Assembly: GCA_016185305.1 (NCBI GenBank)
Contig: JACPNV010000079.1
Location: 1 to 64,000 of the forward strand
Length of the DNA: 64,000 nt
DNA from: Actinomycetota bacterium
GTDB lineage: Bacteria; Actinomycetota; Acidimicrobiia; Acidimicrobiales; Acidimicrobilacustridaceae
Direction: 5' to 3'
Below the pieces are notes generated by a model, which had not been told where the DNA came from, did no database searches, and saw only the letters and a list, made by a program, of their open reading frames with translations. This document shows, in pieces, positions 35,334 to 43,814 of the stretch (positions are counted from its first letter, which is position 1; each line of letters opens with the position of its first letter). A program made the translations under genes and the position numbers.

Positions 35334-36332
35334 CTAGGCGAGGGCGCTGCAGCACGTCTCCACGATCAGACGGGTCACCACATACGGATCCATGTTGGCG
35401 TTCGGGCGGCGGTCCTCGATGTAGCCCTTGCCGTCTTTCTCGACCTGCCACGGGATGCGGACCGACGCGCCACGGTTGGACACGCCGTAGCTGAACTCGG
35501 TCCACGGGGCGGTCTCGTGCAGACCGGTCAGGCGACGCTCGACTCCCGAGCCGTACTGCTCGATGTGCTCGGTGGCGTTCTTCCCGAGGGCCTCGCAGGC
35601 GGTGATGACGGCGTCGTAGCTCTCGCGCATCTTGTTGGTGGAGAAGTTGGTATGTGCGCCTGCGCCGTTCCAGTCGCCGGGCATGGGCTTCGGGTCGATG
35701 GTGACCGCGACGTCGAAGTCCTCAGCCACGCGGTAGAGCAACCACCGCGCCAACCACAGATGATCGCCGGCTTCGGGTACACCCGCTGGGCCGATCTGGA
35801 ACTCCCATTGGCCCATCATCACCTCGGCGTTGGTGCCGGAGATCTTCAGCCCAGCGTCCATGCACGCCTTCGTATGGGCTTCGACGATGTCGCGGCCGTA
35901 GATCTCGTCCGAGCCGACGCCGCAGTAGTACGGCCCCTGCGGCCCGGGAAAGCCACCCTGGGGCCAACCCAACGGGTGCCCGTTCTGCAGGAAGGTGTAC
36001 TCCTGCTCGATCCCGAACCACGGTTCCTGATCGCTGTACTTCTCGGCCGCCGCCTGACACGCAGCGCGTGTGTTGGTCGGGTGCGGGGCGAAGTCTGTGT
36101 CGAGGACCTCGGTCATCACGAGCACGTCGTTGCCGCCTCGGATCGGGTCGGGAACCACGCACACGGGACGGAGCACGCAGTCTGACGAGTCGCCGGGTGC
36201 TTGGTTGGTGCTGGAGCCGTCGAAGCCCCAGATGCCGGGCTCGTCACCGTCGGCGATGATCTTGGTCTTGGAACGAAGGAGGGCCGTCGGCTCGGTGCCG
36301 TCGGTCCAGATGTACTCAGCCCGGTAGCTCAA
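35334..36332 (-). CDS. glnII: Glutamine synthetase type II (GSII, eukaryotic-like)
   Basis: About 332 residues. The start YRAEYIWTDGTEPTALLRSK is the characteristic GSII N-terminus. WGFDGSSTNQAPGDSSDCVLRP, GIEQEYTF, DWNGAGAHTNFSTNKMRE and NRGASVRIP are all present. GSII is an ATP-dependent octamer/decamer not regulated by adenylylation, expected to serve under nitrogen limitation. The TTG at 36332 is chosen because GSII proteins begin about there; the longer upstream reading has no homology but cannot be excluded. Confidence 0.9.
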   Translation of the reverse strand: MSYRAEYIWTDGTEPTALLRSKTKIIADGDEPGIWGFDGSSTNQAPGDSSDCVLRPVCVVPDPIRGGNDVLVMTEVLDTDFAPHPTNTRAACQAAAEKYSDQEPWFGIEQEYTFLQNGHPLGWPQGGFPGPQGPYYCGVGSDEIYGRDIVEAHTKACMDAGLKISGTNAEVMMGQWEFQIGPAGVPEAGDHLWLARWLLYRVAEDFDVAVTIDPKPMPGDWNGAGAHTNFSTNKMRESYDAVITACEALGKNATEHIEQYGSGVERRLTGLHETAPWTEFSYGVSNRGASVRIPWQVEKDGKGYIEDRRPNANMDPYVVTRLIVETCCSALA

Positions 36333-36509
36333 CTCGGTGTCTCGTTTCTTGTCGGCGGCGACGGCCTGTCGCCGGGTTCGCGAAGGACGACGATTGCCGC
36401 GCCAACTGCTCGTGGTCAACCTGGGCACCTCCCCCGGCCCACCAGTCGGGACCGGCGGGAAGTGGGGTGATGCGTGCCTGGCCAGATCCCGCGACCAGGC
36501 GAAGCACAT

Positions 36510-36716
36510 CGCTGTCGGACCACAGCGCGGTCACCGTGGTCGCCACAACCCTTCCAAAGGCCGGTTTCCCACCGTTTTCCCGTATGTGAACGGTCTGTTA
36601 CTTCCTCGCCCTTCACGCTGCTCGCGGCGAGCTCAGATCGTCCTGCGCCATGAACGCTTTGTGAACGCGGGCATCCGGGTGGGGGGCTCGCCAGGGGAGG
36701 GTGCCAGACTGTCTCG
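36510..36716. promoter_or_regulatory. Divergent region between glnII and the GS-like gene
   Basis: A partial palindrome GTGAAC (36586-36591) and GTTAC (36597-36601) sits in a locally AT-richer patch, about 120 bp before the plus-strand start. It loosely resembles nitrogen-control operator half-sites, and a GlnR-like gene lies downstream. It does not match the classical gTnAc-n6-GaAAc order, so this is only suggestive. Confidence 0.3.
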
Positions 36717-38051
36717 ATGGAACGCCAGCAGGACTACGTGCTGCGAACCGTCGAAGAGCGCGGCGTGCGCCTCATCCGGCTGTGGTTCACCGATGTGCTC
36801 GGCCAGCTCAAGTCGGTCGCCATATCGCCCGCCGAGCTCGAGAACGCCTTCGAGGAAGGCATGCACTTCGACGGGTCGGCCATCGACGGCTTCTCGCGCG
36901 TGCAGGAGAGCGACGTCCTCGCCAAGCCCGAAGCCAACACCTTCGAGCTGTTGCCATGGGACCGCACCGAAGACGTCTCGGCCCGCATGTTCTGCGACAT
37001 CCTCAACCACGACGGCACGCCCTTCGAGGGCGACCCCCGCCAGGTGCTCAAACGCAATCTCGACAAGGCGCACGACAAGGGCTTCTCGTTCATGTGCGCG
37101 CCAGAGATGGAGTTCTTCTACTTCCAAAGCGGCGACCCGTCCACCGAGCTGAAGCCGCTCGACTCCGGCAGCTACTTCGACCTCACGACAGCCGACGTCG
37201 CCAGCGATCTCCGCAAGCGCACGATCCACATGCTCGAAGCAATGGGCATCCCCGTCGAGTATTCCTTCCACGAGGACGCACCCAGCCAGCATGAGATCGA
37301 CCTGCGCTACTCCGATGCGCTGTCGATGGCCGACAACATCATGACCTTCCGGTTGGTCGTGCGCGAGATCGCGCTCGAAGGTGGTGTGTACGCCACGTTC
37401 ATGCCGAAGCCGCTGGCCGGCGTGCAGGGCAGCGGCATGCACACACATCTGTCCCTCTTCGAAGGCGACACCAACGCCTTCTACGAGGCGGGCGACCCGT
37501 ATGACCTCTCGAAGGTCGCATACAGCTTCATCGCCGGCGTGCTCGAGCACGCGCCGGGCATGACCGCCATCACGAACCAACTCGTGAACTCCTACAAGCG
37601 CATGGTCGCCGGGCACGAGGCACCGACGCACATCACGTGGGCTCGCAACAACCGCTCGGCCCTCGTGCGGGTGCCGATCACCAAGCAGGGCAAGGAGTCG
37701 TCGACACGCATCGAGTACCGAGCGCCAGATCCCGCCTGCAACCCCTATCTCGCGTTCTCCCTCATCCTTGCGGCCGGCATGTCCGGCATTGATCAAGGGC
37801 TCGAGCTTCCCCCCGAAGCTCGCACCAACGTGTTCGAGCTGACCGCAGAAGAACGGGCGGCTGAAGGCATGCGGTTGCTGCCCCAATCGCTCTCCGAAGC
37901 ACTCGAAGCGATGGAGCAGTCCGAGCTGGTCGCGGAGGCGCTGGGCGAACACATCTTCGAGTGGTTCCTGCGCAACAAGCGCTCGGAATGGTTTGACTAC
38001 AAGTCGCAGGTCACCCAGTTCGAGCTCGACCGCTACCTCCCCAACATCTGA
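36717..38051 (+). CDS. Glutamine synthetase family protein (type I, GlnA2-like)
   Basis: 444 residues of GSI-alpha-type architecture: RLIRLWFTDVLGQLKSVAIS, HFDGSAIDGFSRVQESD, APEMEFFYF, GSGMHTHLSLFEG, NQLVNSYKRMVAGHEAPTHITWARNNRSALVRVP and [15 protein letters not shown]. Catalytic glutamates and the Arg/ATP loop seem intact. It lacks the adenylylation insertion of GlnA. It is probably a true GSI-alpha or a gamma-glutamylamine-type ligase. It is followed 2 bp later by the GlnR-like gene. Confidence 0.85.
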   Translation: MERQQDYVLRTVEERGVRLIRLWFTDVLGQLKSVAISPAELENAFEEGMHFDGSAIDGFSRVQESDVLAKPEANTFELLPWDRTEDVSARMFCDILNHDGTPFEGDPRQVLKRNLDKAHDKGFSFMCAPEMEFFYFQSGDPSTELKPLDSGSYFDLTTADVASDLRKRTIHMLEAMGIPVEYSFHEDAPSQHEIDLRYSDALSMADNIMTFRLVVREIALEGGVYATFMPKPLAGVQGSGMHTHLSLFEGDTNAFYEAGDPYDLSKVAYSFIAGVLEHAPGMTAITNQLVNSYKRMVAGHEAPTHITWARNNRSALVRVPITKQGKESSTRIEYRAPDPACNPYLAFSLILAAGMSGIDQGLELPPEARTNVFELTAEERAAEGMRLLPQSLSEALEAMEQSELVAEALGEHIFEWFLRNKRSEWFDYKSQVTQFELDRYLPNI

Positions 38052-38053
38052 GC

Positions 38054-38746
38054 ATGAGCCTTCCCATGGAGCCTCTGCTTCTTTACCCCGATCCTCCTCC
38101 GCCCGAGCTGGCGCAGGCACTCGACCTCAACGGCTATCCGTGGAAGGCGGTGAACGACGAGCGCGACATCACTCGCGAAGAGCCCATCGACGGATGGGCA
38201 GGCGCGATCGTGTGCGCCGACACCGACCCCGAGGGAGCGTTCGCGGTGTGCCGGGCCGTGCGCAAGCGCGATCTCCCGCTCGAACCCCTCTTGGTGCTGG
38301 TCAGCGGGGCACAGCTCGGCGACCTCGAGCTGCGCGAAGACCTGTTCGACGACTTCTGCCTCGCGCCGTTCCACCCTCGAGAGCTCGAAGCCCGGTTGAA
38401 GCACCTGTTGTGGCGCACGGGTCGGGGCACGCGACCCGAGCTGATCGAGTACGGCGATCTCATGCTCAACCTCGAGACGTACCAGGCGGCCATCGGCGAT
38501 GAACCGCTTGACCTCACCTACATGGAGTACGAGCTCTTGAAGTTCTTGGCGTCGCACCCGGGCAAGGTGTTCACGCGCGAGACGCTGCTCTCACGGGTGT
38601 GGGGCTATGAGTACTACGGCGGCGCCCGCACGGTCGACGTTCACGTGCGGCGCCTGCGCTCCAAGCTCGGTGAGGAGCACGCCAGCCTGATCCAGACCGT
38701 TCGCTCAGTGGGCTACCGCTTCGGCCAAAGCCGCTGGGGCTCATGA
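38054..38746 (+). CDS. GlnR-like winged-helix response regulator
   Basis: 230 residues. The N-terminal receiver-like domain is divergent (AGAIVCADTDPEGAF in the place of the phosphorylation loop). The C-terminal OmpR/PhoB winged helix is strong: LDLTYMEYELLKFLASHPGKVFTRETLLSRVWGYEYYGGARTVDVHVRRLRSKLG. No partner kinase gene is adjacent. Orphan receiver and position directly after a glutamine synthetase gene point to GlnR, the actinobacterial nitrogen regulator. Confidence 0.75.
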   Translation: MSLPMEPLLLYPDPPPPELAQALDLNGYPWKAVNDERDITREEPIDGWAGAIVCADTDPEGAFAVCRAVRKRDLPLEPLLVLVSGAQLGDLELREDLFDDFCLAPFHPRELEARLKHLLWRTGRGTRPELIEYGDLMLNLETYQAAIGDEPLDLTYMEYELLKFLASHPGKVFTRETLLSRVWGYEYYGGARTVDVHVRRLRSKLGEEHASLIQTVRSVGYRFGQSRWGS

Positions 38747-38767
38747 ACTCGTCTGCACGACGAAGAC

Positions 38768-38968
38768 TCACACGATCTTGACGTCGAGAGCGTGTTCGCC
38801 TTTGGGTCCTTTCTCGAGGGCGAACTCGACGAGCTGCCCTTCTTCGAGGGTGCGGTACCCGTTCATCTGTATGGCACTGAAGTGAACGAAGACATCCGGC
38901 TCGTTGTCACGCTGGATGAACCCGTAGCCCTTCTCAGAGTTGAACCACTTGACCGTTCCTTGGGCCAC
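38768..38968 (-). CDS. cspA: Cold shock protein CspA family
   Basis: 66-residue cold shock domain: [16 protein letters not shown] with RNP1 (KGYGFIQ) and RNP2 (VFVHFSAI). It binds single-stranded RNA/DNA and acts as RNA chaperone. The RBS is visible upstream. It is convergent with the GlnR-like gene, 21 bp apart. No long structured leader was confirmed. Confidence 0.95.
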   Translation of the reverse strand: MAQGTVKWFNSEKGYGFIQRDNEPDVFVHFSAIQMNGYRTLEEGQLVEFALEKGPKGEHALDVKIV

Positions 38969-39134
38969 CTCTGGAAACCCCTTCTCCTACTCGTACCGGC
39001 TTTGCAGCCGGCATGCCCAGCTGGACGCACTGCTTGACCTCGCTGCGAGAGCGTGATCGCCGGATCACCCTAGTTCGCGCGCGAGAACGAGCCGCGCATG
39101 GTGGAGAGCAACGGCTCTATGCGGCCAACGGCGG

Positions 39135-39341
39135 CTAACGGCCGAGCTCGACGTACTCGGTGCCGGCGTTGCGCTTGTCGGCGTCGTCCCGCAAGAACCA
39201 ACCGAGAACCCATGCGATCACGGCGCTGGACATGAGCACACCGACGGGAATGGCGATGACCAGCACGACGATGATGATGATCGGCCCGAGCACGCCGGCA
39301 TTGTTGCGCCTCGCCATGGTCCGTTCAAGCTCACCAAGCAT
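39135..39341 (-). CDS. Small single-pass membrane protein
   Basis: 68 residues. ARRNNAGVLGP is followed by a long hydrophobic stretch (IIIIVVLVIAIPVGVLMSSA and onward to WVLGWFL), then the charged tail DDADKRNAGTEYVELGR. The ATG at 39341 has GGAGGGG about 5 bases upstream. It is divergent from the cNMP/patatin gene, 30 bp apart. Function unknown. Confidence 0.7.
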   Translation of the reverse strand: MLGELERTMARRNNAGVLGPIIIIVVLVIAIPVGVLMSSAVIAWVLGWFLRDDADKRNAGTEYVELGR

Positions 39342-39371
39342 GAACCCCTCCAAACGCGCCAAGATGCGGGC

Positions 39372-41339
39372 GTGACTGCGAGCAACGATCTCGACGTAGC
39401 GGGCGCGCTCCAAGCGGTGCCCCTCTTCGCGACCCTCGCGCCTCACGAGCTCGACTCGCTCTTGGCTGTGGCTCGCATTCGGGTCTTCGGCCGTAGTGAT
39501 CTCGTCTTCCGTGAGGGCGACCCTTCGGTTTCCTGCTTCGTCGTGGTGAGCGGCGAAGTGGATGTGACGACTGGCGGCCGCAAGGGAACACCGGTGCAGG
39601 TGCGCCGGCTCGGCGCCACCGATCTGTTCGGCGAACTGGGTGTGCTGCTCGGCCGCAACCGGACGGCATCGGTGGCAGCGGCTCGTCCCGCAACGCTGCT
39701 CGAAGTGCCGGCCGAGGAGTTCCGCCGCGTGGTCACCGCCAATCCGCTGGCGCTCGAACAGGTGTCGCGGCTGCTGGCAGCACGATTGATCTCGACCACG
39801 CGGGGCGATCGCACGAGCAACACCCCACGGGTCTTGATGGTCACGGGCGAGGCCAAGGTGCCGGGACGCAGCCTCGTCGCCGCATCGCTGGCCGCGCTGC
39901 TCCACGAGATCACCGATCGCACCGCGGTGTGGGTCGAGCTGTTCGGCGACGGCGATGGGCGCCCCGAAGCAGTCTCGCTCGAAGCAATCGCCGCCGATCC
40001 ATCATCAGTGCCGAGCGGACCCACCGGATGGGCCGGCGGCACTCGTCGCCTTGAGGTCGCGACCGGACGCACGGGGACCGAGGACATCGCCGCTCTGCTT
40101 GCCGAGGCGGTCGACAAGCTACGGACCAACTTCACGTTCGTCATCGTCGATGTACCCGGCAACGTCACCCTTTCCTCCGAGTCGGCGGCCCAGATCGGCG
40201 ACGCCGTCGTGCACGTCAGCCATCGGTCGTCACTACCTCCCGCGCCGAAGACAGCCCGGCGCCTGCTCGTCCTGAACCAGCGCGACGATCGGACGCGGCC
40301 CGTCCCGATCAACACCAACGAGCCGTTCGTCCTGCGCCGTGACCCTGCCCTGGCCGAGCTCACTGCCGCGGCAGCCGCCGAGCACGTGCTGCGCAATCGC
40401 AAGAGGCCATCACCCACCACCCGGTCGCTCGATCGGTTGGCCCGAACGATCCTCGGGACGACCGTTGGAGTCGCACTCGGTGGCGGCGCCGCGTTCGGGC
40501 TGGCGCACGTCGGCGTGCTGGAGGCCCTCGACGAGCACCGCATCCCCGTCGACATGATCGTCGGCTGCAGCATGGGGTCGATCGTCGCCACGGCCTACGG
40601 CGCCGGCATCCCAACCGACGAGATGCACGAGGTAGCGGAGCGCATCGGCCGCAGCCCGCGCACGTTGCTGAGCCTGCTCGACCCCAACCCGACGCGGCCG
40701 GGCGTACTGTCCGGCCGGCGGCTACAGCAGACGTTCAACCCCCTGTTGGGCTCGATCGAGACCTTCGACGACCTCGCGGTGCCTTGCCGCACGGTGGCCG
40801 CAGACATCGAGAGCGGCGAGCGTGTCTGCATCGGCAGCGGGCGCCTCGAAGATGCGTTTCGCGCCAGCTCGTCCATCCCGATGCTCATCGCACCGTGGCT
40901 CCATGACGGCCACATCCTCGTCGACGGTGCGATGGTCGACCCCGTCCCTGCCGAGGTCACGCGCGAGATGGGCGCCGATCTCGCCATCGCCGTGAACGTC
41001 GTCCCCCATCTCCACAAGGGCGTGACAACCATCGTCTCGCGGGCGATGCGCGGCATCAGCAACGTCAACCCCCTCGCCGCAATGAGTCGTAGCCGGGGCA
41101 TGCCCGGCTACGTCGACACCGCGATGAACACGATCCAGGCCCTCCAGCACGAGCTCGGCCACTTCAAGGCAGCCTCGGCCGACGTCCGCATCAACCCCAA
41201 CCTCGCCGACGTCACCTGGATCGAGTTCTACAAGGCGCCACTGATCATCGAGCGTGGCCGCGAAGGAGCCGAGGAGTCGCTCCCCGCGATCCGCCGCGTC
41301 CTCGCCGAGCGCCTCGCCGCCGCGCTCCCCGACGACTGA
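39372..41339 (+). CDS. cNMP-binding / ParA-like / patatin-like phospholipase fusion
   Basis: 655 residues from GTG. Residues about 10-130 form a cyclic-nucleotide-binding domain (GATDLFGELGVLLGRNRTASVAA). Residues about 150-330 resemble a P-loop ParA-type fold but lack a proper Walker A. Residues about 360-600 are a patatin-type lipase with oxyanion motif GGGAAFGLAHVGVLEAL, nucleophile GCSMG and dyad DGA. The layout is like NTE/PNPLA7-type lysophospholipases regulated by cyclic nucleotides. Membrane lipid hydrolysis is inferred. Confidence 0.87.
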   Translation: MTASNDLDVAGALQAVPLFATLAPHELDSLLAVARIRVFGRSDLVFREGDPSVSCFVVVSGEVDVTTGGRKGTPVQVRRLGATDLFGELGVLLGRNRTASVAAARPATLLEVPAEEFRRVVTANPLALEQVSRLLAARLISTTRGDRTSNTPRVLMVTGEAKVPGRSLVAASLAALLHEITDRTAVWVELFGDGDGRPEAVSLEAIAADPSSVPSGPTGWAGGTRRLEVATGRTGTEDIAALLAEAVDKLRTNFTFVIVDVPGNVTLSSESAAQIGDAVVHVSHRSSLPPAPKTARRLLVLNQRDDRTRPVPINTNEPFVLRRDPALAELTAAAAAEHVLRNRKRPSPTTRSLDRLARTILGTTVGVALGGGAAFGLAHVGVLEALDEHRIPVDMIVGCSMGSIVATAYGAGIPTDEMHEVAERIGRSPRTLLSLLDPNPTRPGVLSGRRLQQTFNPLLGSIETFDDLAVPCRTVAADIESGERVCIGSGRLEDAFRASSSIPMLIAPWLHDGHILVDGAMVDPVPAEVTREMGADLAIAVNVVPHLHKGVTTIVSRAMRGISNVNPLAAMSRSRGMPGYVDTAMNTIQALQHELGHFKAASADVRINPNLADVTWIEFYKAPLIIERGREGAEESLPAIRRVLAERLAAALPDD

Positions 41340-41340
41340 C

Positions 41341-41700
41341 TCACCTCGGCCCACCCGAGATGTGAGCCCACGCTTCGATCTCGACGAGGCCGACTGCGGG
41401 TAGCTCGACGACCGCCACACACGCCCGCGCGGGACGGTTGTCACCGAACGACTCGGCGTAGGCATCGTTCATCAACGGGAAGTCGCGCATGTGGCGGAGA
41501 AAGACAGTCGTCTTCCTCACGTCATCGAGCGAGGCGCCCTCCGATTCGAGCAGCGCGCGGATGTTGGCGATCGCCTGCTTGGTCTCTGACGCAATCCCGC
41601 CGGAGACGACCTTGCCGCCGGCCACGCCCATCTGCCCGGAGACGATGAGCAAATCACCTGCGCGAGCGATGGGCGAGTAGGGACCGAGCGACTTGGACAT
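41341..41700 (-). CDS. RidA family protein
   Basis: 119 residues: YSPIARAGDLLIVSGQMGV, NIRALLESEGASLDDVRKTTVFL, and NRPARACVAVVELP with the conserved arginine of enamine/imine deaminases. It hydrolyses reactive 2-aminoacrylate-type intermediates in characterised members. Its stop is 1 bp from the stop of the patatin gene. Confidence 0.88.
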   Translation of the reverse strand: MSKSLGPYSPIARAGDLLIVSGQMGVAGGKVVSGGIASETKQAIANIRALLESEGASLDDVRKTTVFLRHMRDFPLMNDAYAESFGDNRPARACVAVVELPAVGLVEIEAWAHISGGPR

Positions 41701-41733
41701 CCCGCCACCCTTCCAGATACAGCCGTCGAATGC

Positions 41734-43287
41734 CTATCGGCACAAAGGCTGCCGTGTCGGCCAAGCCTCGGGAAAGCCTTGGTGGCGCCACACCGCCGCT
41801 GCGACTGCCGCGAAGACCGCGTCGGAGCCGTTTACGGGGTCGGAGCGGTCGTCAACGATCTCGACCTCGATCAGAGGGGTCTCGACAGCTCGCAAGATGC
41901 CGAAGGACCGGATGGTTAGATCGTGCACTTCACCGGCCGCGTCGACCGCCAGACCTTCAGAGGTGACCCAACTCATCGCCATGTGCGCGGCGCCGATGCA
42001 GTACGAACGGAGCACGACCTCGTCGAGCACTGCCCCGCACGACACGCACACGCTCAGATGGATCTCACCGCCGCCGTCCTCGATGACCTCTGCTCGGGCC
42101 TGGGCACCATTTGGCGCAAGGATCAGATCGCTCTCCACATCGACCAGCGACGCCTGAAGCACCGCGGCCTCGACCCAACCCGCGCCGTGCAAGGCGGCTG
42201 AGGTTGGCGGTCCTGCCACGTCGACTTCTCGCACTTCCCACGCCGGAGCGACGGCATTGATCGACTCGGTGATCCCTTGGGTGCGCACCACGTTGATCGC
42301 GCCCGATCCGTCGACGTTCACGCCGGCAGCGATCGGTGGACGCTTCGGCCCGAGGCGCACGCAGTCTTCGCGCGAGAACAGAACACGAACCGGGCGCCCG
42401 TACCTGTCAGCCAGCTGGCGGGCAACAGCCGCAACCGGCGAGTCGACCTTGCCGCCGAACGCGCCGCCGTTGGCGAGGGGAGTCACAGGATCGCCACCGG
42501 GCGCGCACCACGACGCGTCGGTCTCGAGATAGGCCGGTTCGACCCACGACGTCTGGAGGGTACGCGCCCATTTCCCGATCGGCACCTGGAGGGGCGGGGC
42601 AACGTCGATGGTCGTGTGCCGGCCCTGCACCTTGCCGGCACGCTCGCGCGCTTCATTCAGGGTTTCGCCGACCGCCCACTCGCCATCGCTGCGGCGCACA
42701 GCGACCAGCGCCTCGTCGGGCGCCGCGTCATCAGCAAACCCGCCCGCTCCCAGTGCGATCTGCGGACCAACGTGTTGCGGGGATCCACCTTCGATCGCGG
42801 CGCGCCGGCCCGCCGCGTCGAAGTCGCGTGCCATGGAGGCCGAGGTACCGAACGACGAGGCCGCGTCGACGACCGTCCGCCAGCCCGTACACCGGCACAG
42901 GTGGGCTTGGAGCGCCTTCTCGGCTGCCCGCTCGTCGCCGGCGTCCCCCCGCGCTCGCAGGGGCTCCAGCCGCATGATGATTCCCGGCGTGCAGAACCCA
43001 CACTGGCTGGCGCCCGTCGCGAGAAACGCCTCGCTCCACGCGGCGCGGACCTCATTCGGGAGGCCCTCGATCGTCGTGATCGTCCGCCCCGCTGCGCGCC
43101 GCACCGGGGTCACGCACGAGACGCGTGGCTGGCCGTCGACCAGCACCGTGCAGCAACCGCATTGGCCCTGCGGGCTGCAGCCGTCCTTCGGGCTGCGGAC
43201 GCGGAGCTGGTCGCGGAGTGCCTCGAGCAGCGACGAACCGTCGTCGCGCACCTCGACGACGCGACCGTTGACAACGAGCTCGATCAT
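41734..43287 (-). CDS. Compact [2Fe-2S]/molybdopterin-binding fusion (xanthine dehydrogenase-like)
   Basis: 517 residues. Residues 1-150 are a complete two-cluster small subunit. The plant-type ferredoxin motif GCSPQGQCGCCTVLVDG (Cys37, 43, 46, then 58) is followed by QCGFCTPG and CRCTGWRTVVDA. The rest resembles a much shortened molybdopterin-binding large subunit that keeps GGAFGGK and a C-terminal VFAAVAAAVWRHQG segment. It lacks most of the usual 750 residues. No FAD subunit is adjacent. Whether it binds molybdenum is uncertain. Confidence 0.75.
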   Translation of the reverse strand: MIELVVNGRVVEVRDDGSSLLEALRDQLRVRSPKDGCSPQGQCGCCTVLVDGQPRVSCVTPVRRAAGRTITTIEGLPNEVRAAWSEAFLATGASQCGFCTPGIIMRLEPLRARGDAGDERAAEKALQAHLCRCTGWRTVVDAASSFGTSASMARDFDAAGRRAAIEGGSPQHVGPQIALGAGGFADDAAPDEALVAVRRSDGEWAVGETLNEARERAGKVQGRHTTIDVAPPLQVPIGKWARTLQTSWVEPAYLETDASWCAPGGDPVTPLANGGAFGGKVDSPVAAVARQLADRYGRPVRVLFSREDCVRLGPKRPPIAAGVNVDGSGAINVVRTQGITESINAVAPAWEVREVDVAGPPTSAALHGAGWVEAAVLQASLVDVESDLILAPNGAQARAEVIEDGGGEIHLSVCVSCGAVLDEVVLRSYCIGAAHMAMSWVTSEGLAVDAAGEVHDLTIRSFGILRAVETPLIEVEIVDDRSDPVNGSDAVFAAVAAAVWRHQGFPEAWPTRQPLCR

Positions 43288-43377
43288 GTCCGGACCCGGC
43301 AGGCAACCATCAGCGGCAACGCAAAACCGCCTGCCCGTGCGCGCGGACTCGGGTTCGGGTGCCAGCCGGAGAAGTGG

Positions 43378-43698
43378 TCAGGAGAACGACTGGCCGCAGC
43401 CGCAAGTGCGCTGCGCGTTCGGGTTGGTGATGGCGAACCCGGACTCCTGCAGGCCGTCCTTGTAGTCGAGCGTGGCACCGTTCAGGAGCTGCGCGCTCGA
43501 CGGATCGACCACGACCTGCACGCCTTCGTAATCGGAGCTGAGATCGTCGTCGGCCCGGTCGGTGTCGAAGAACATGTCATAGGCGAAGCCGCTGCAACCG
43601 CCGGGTCGCACGGCAACTCGCAACATCAGCGCGTCGTCGCCTTCCTGGGCGATGAGCTCTTTGACCTTGCTGGCCGCGTTGTCGGTGAGCGTGATCAC
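43378..43698 (-). CDS. Iron-sulfur cluster carrier ErpA/HesB family
   Basis: 106 residues with A-type scaffold cysteines: GGCSGFAYDMFFD and the C-terminal TCGCGQSF (C-x-C). It accepts and delivers Fe-S clusters to apo-proteins. The ribosome site AGGAGGCACC precedes the ATG. It lies downstream of the SufR-like regulator gene and is on the same strand. Confidence 0.92.
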   Translation of the reverse strand: MITLTDNAASKVKELIAQEGDDALMLRVAVRPGGCSGFAYDMFFDTDRADDDLSSDYEGVQVVVDPSSAQLLNGATLDYKDGLQESGFAITNPNAQRTCGCGQSFS

Positions 43699-43814
43699 TG
43701 GTGCCTCCTGAGCAAGAAATGCGCTTTGTCAGCGTAACGGGTAAATCGGACACGCCGATAGTGGAGCGGACCGAGCGGACGGGAGCATGGGCGGCGGAGC
43801 GACAAGCGGGCGCA

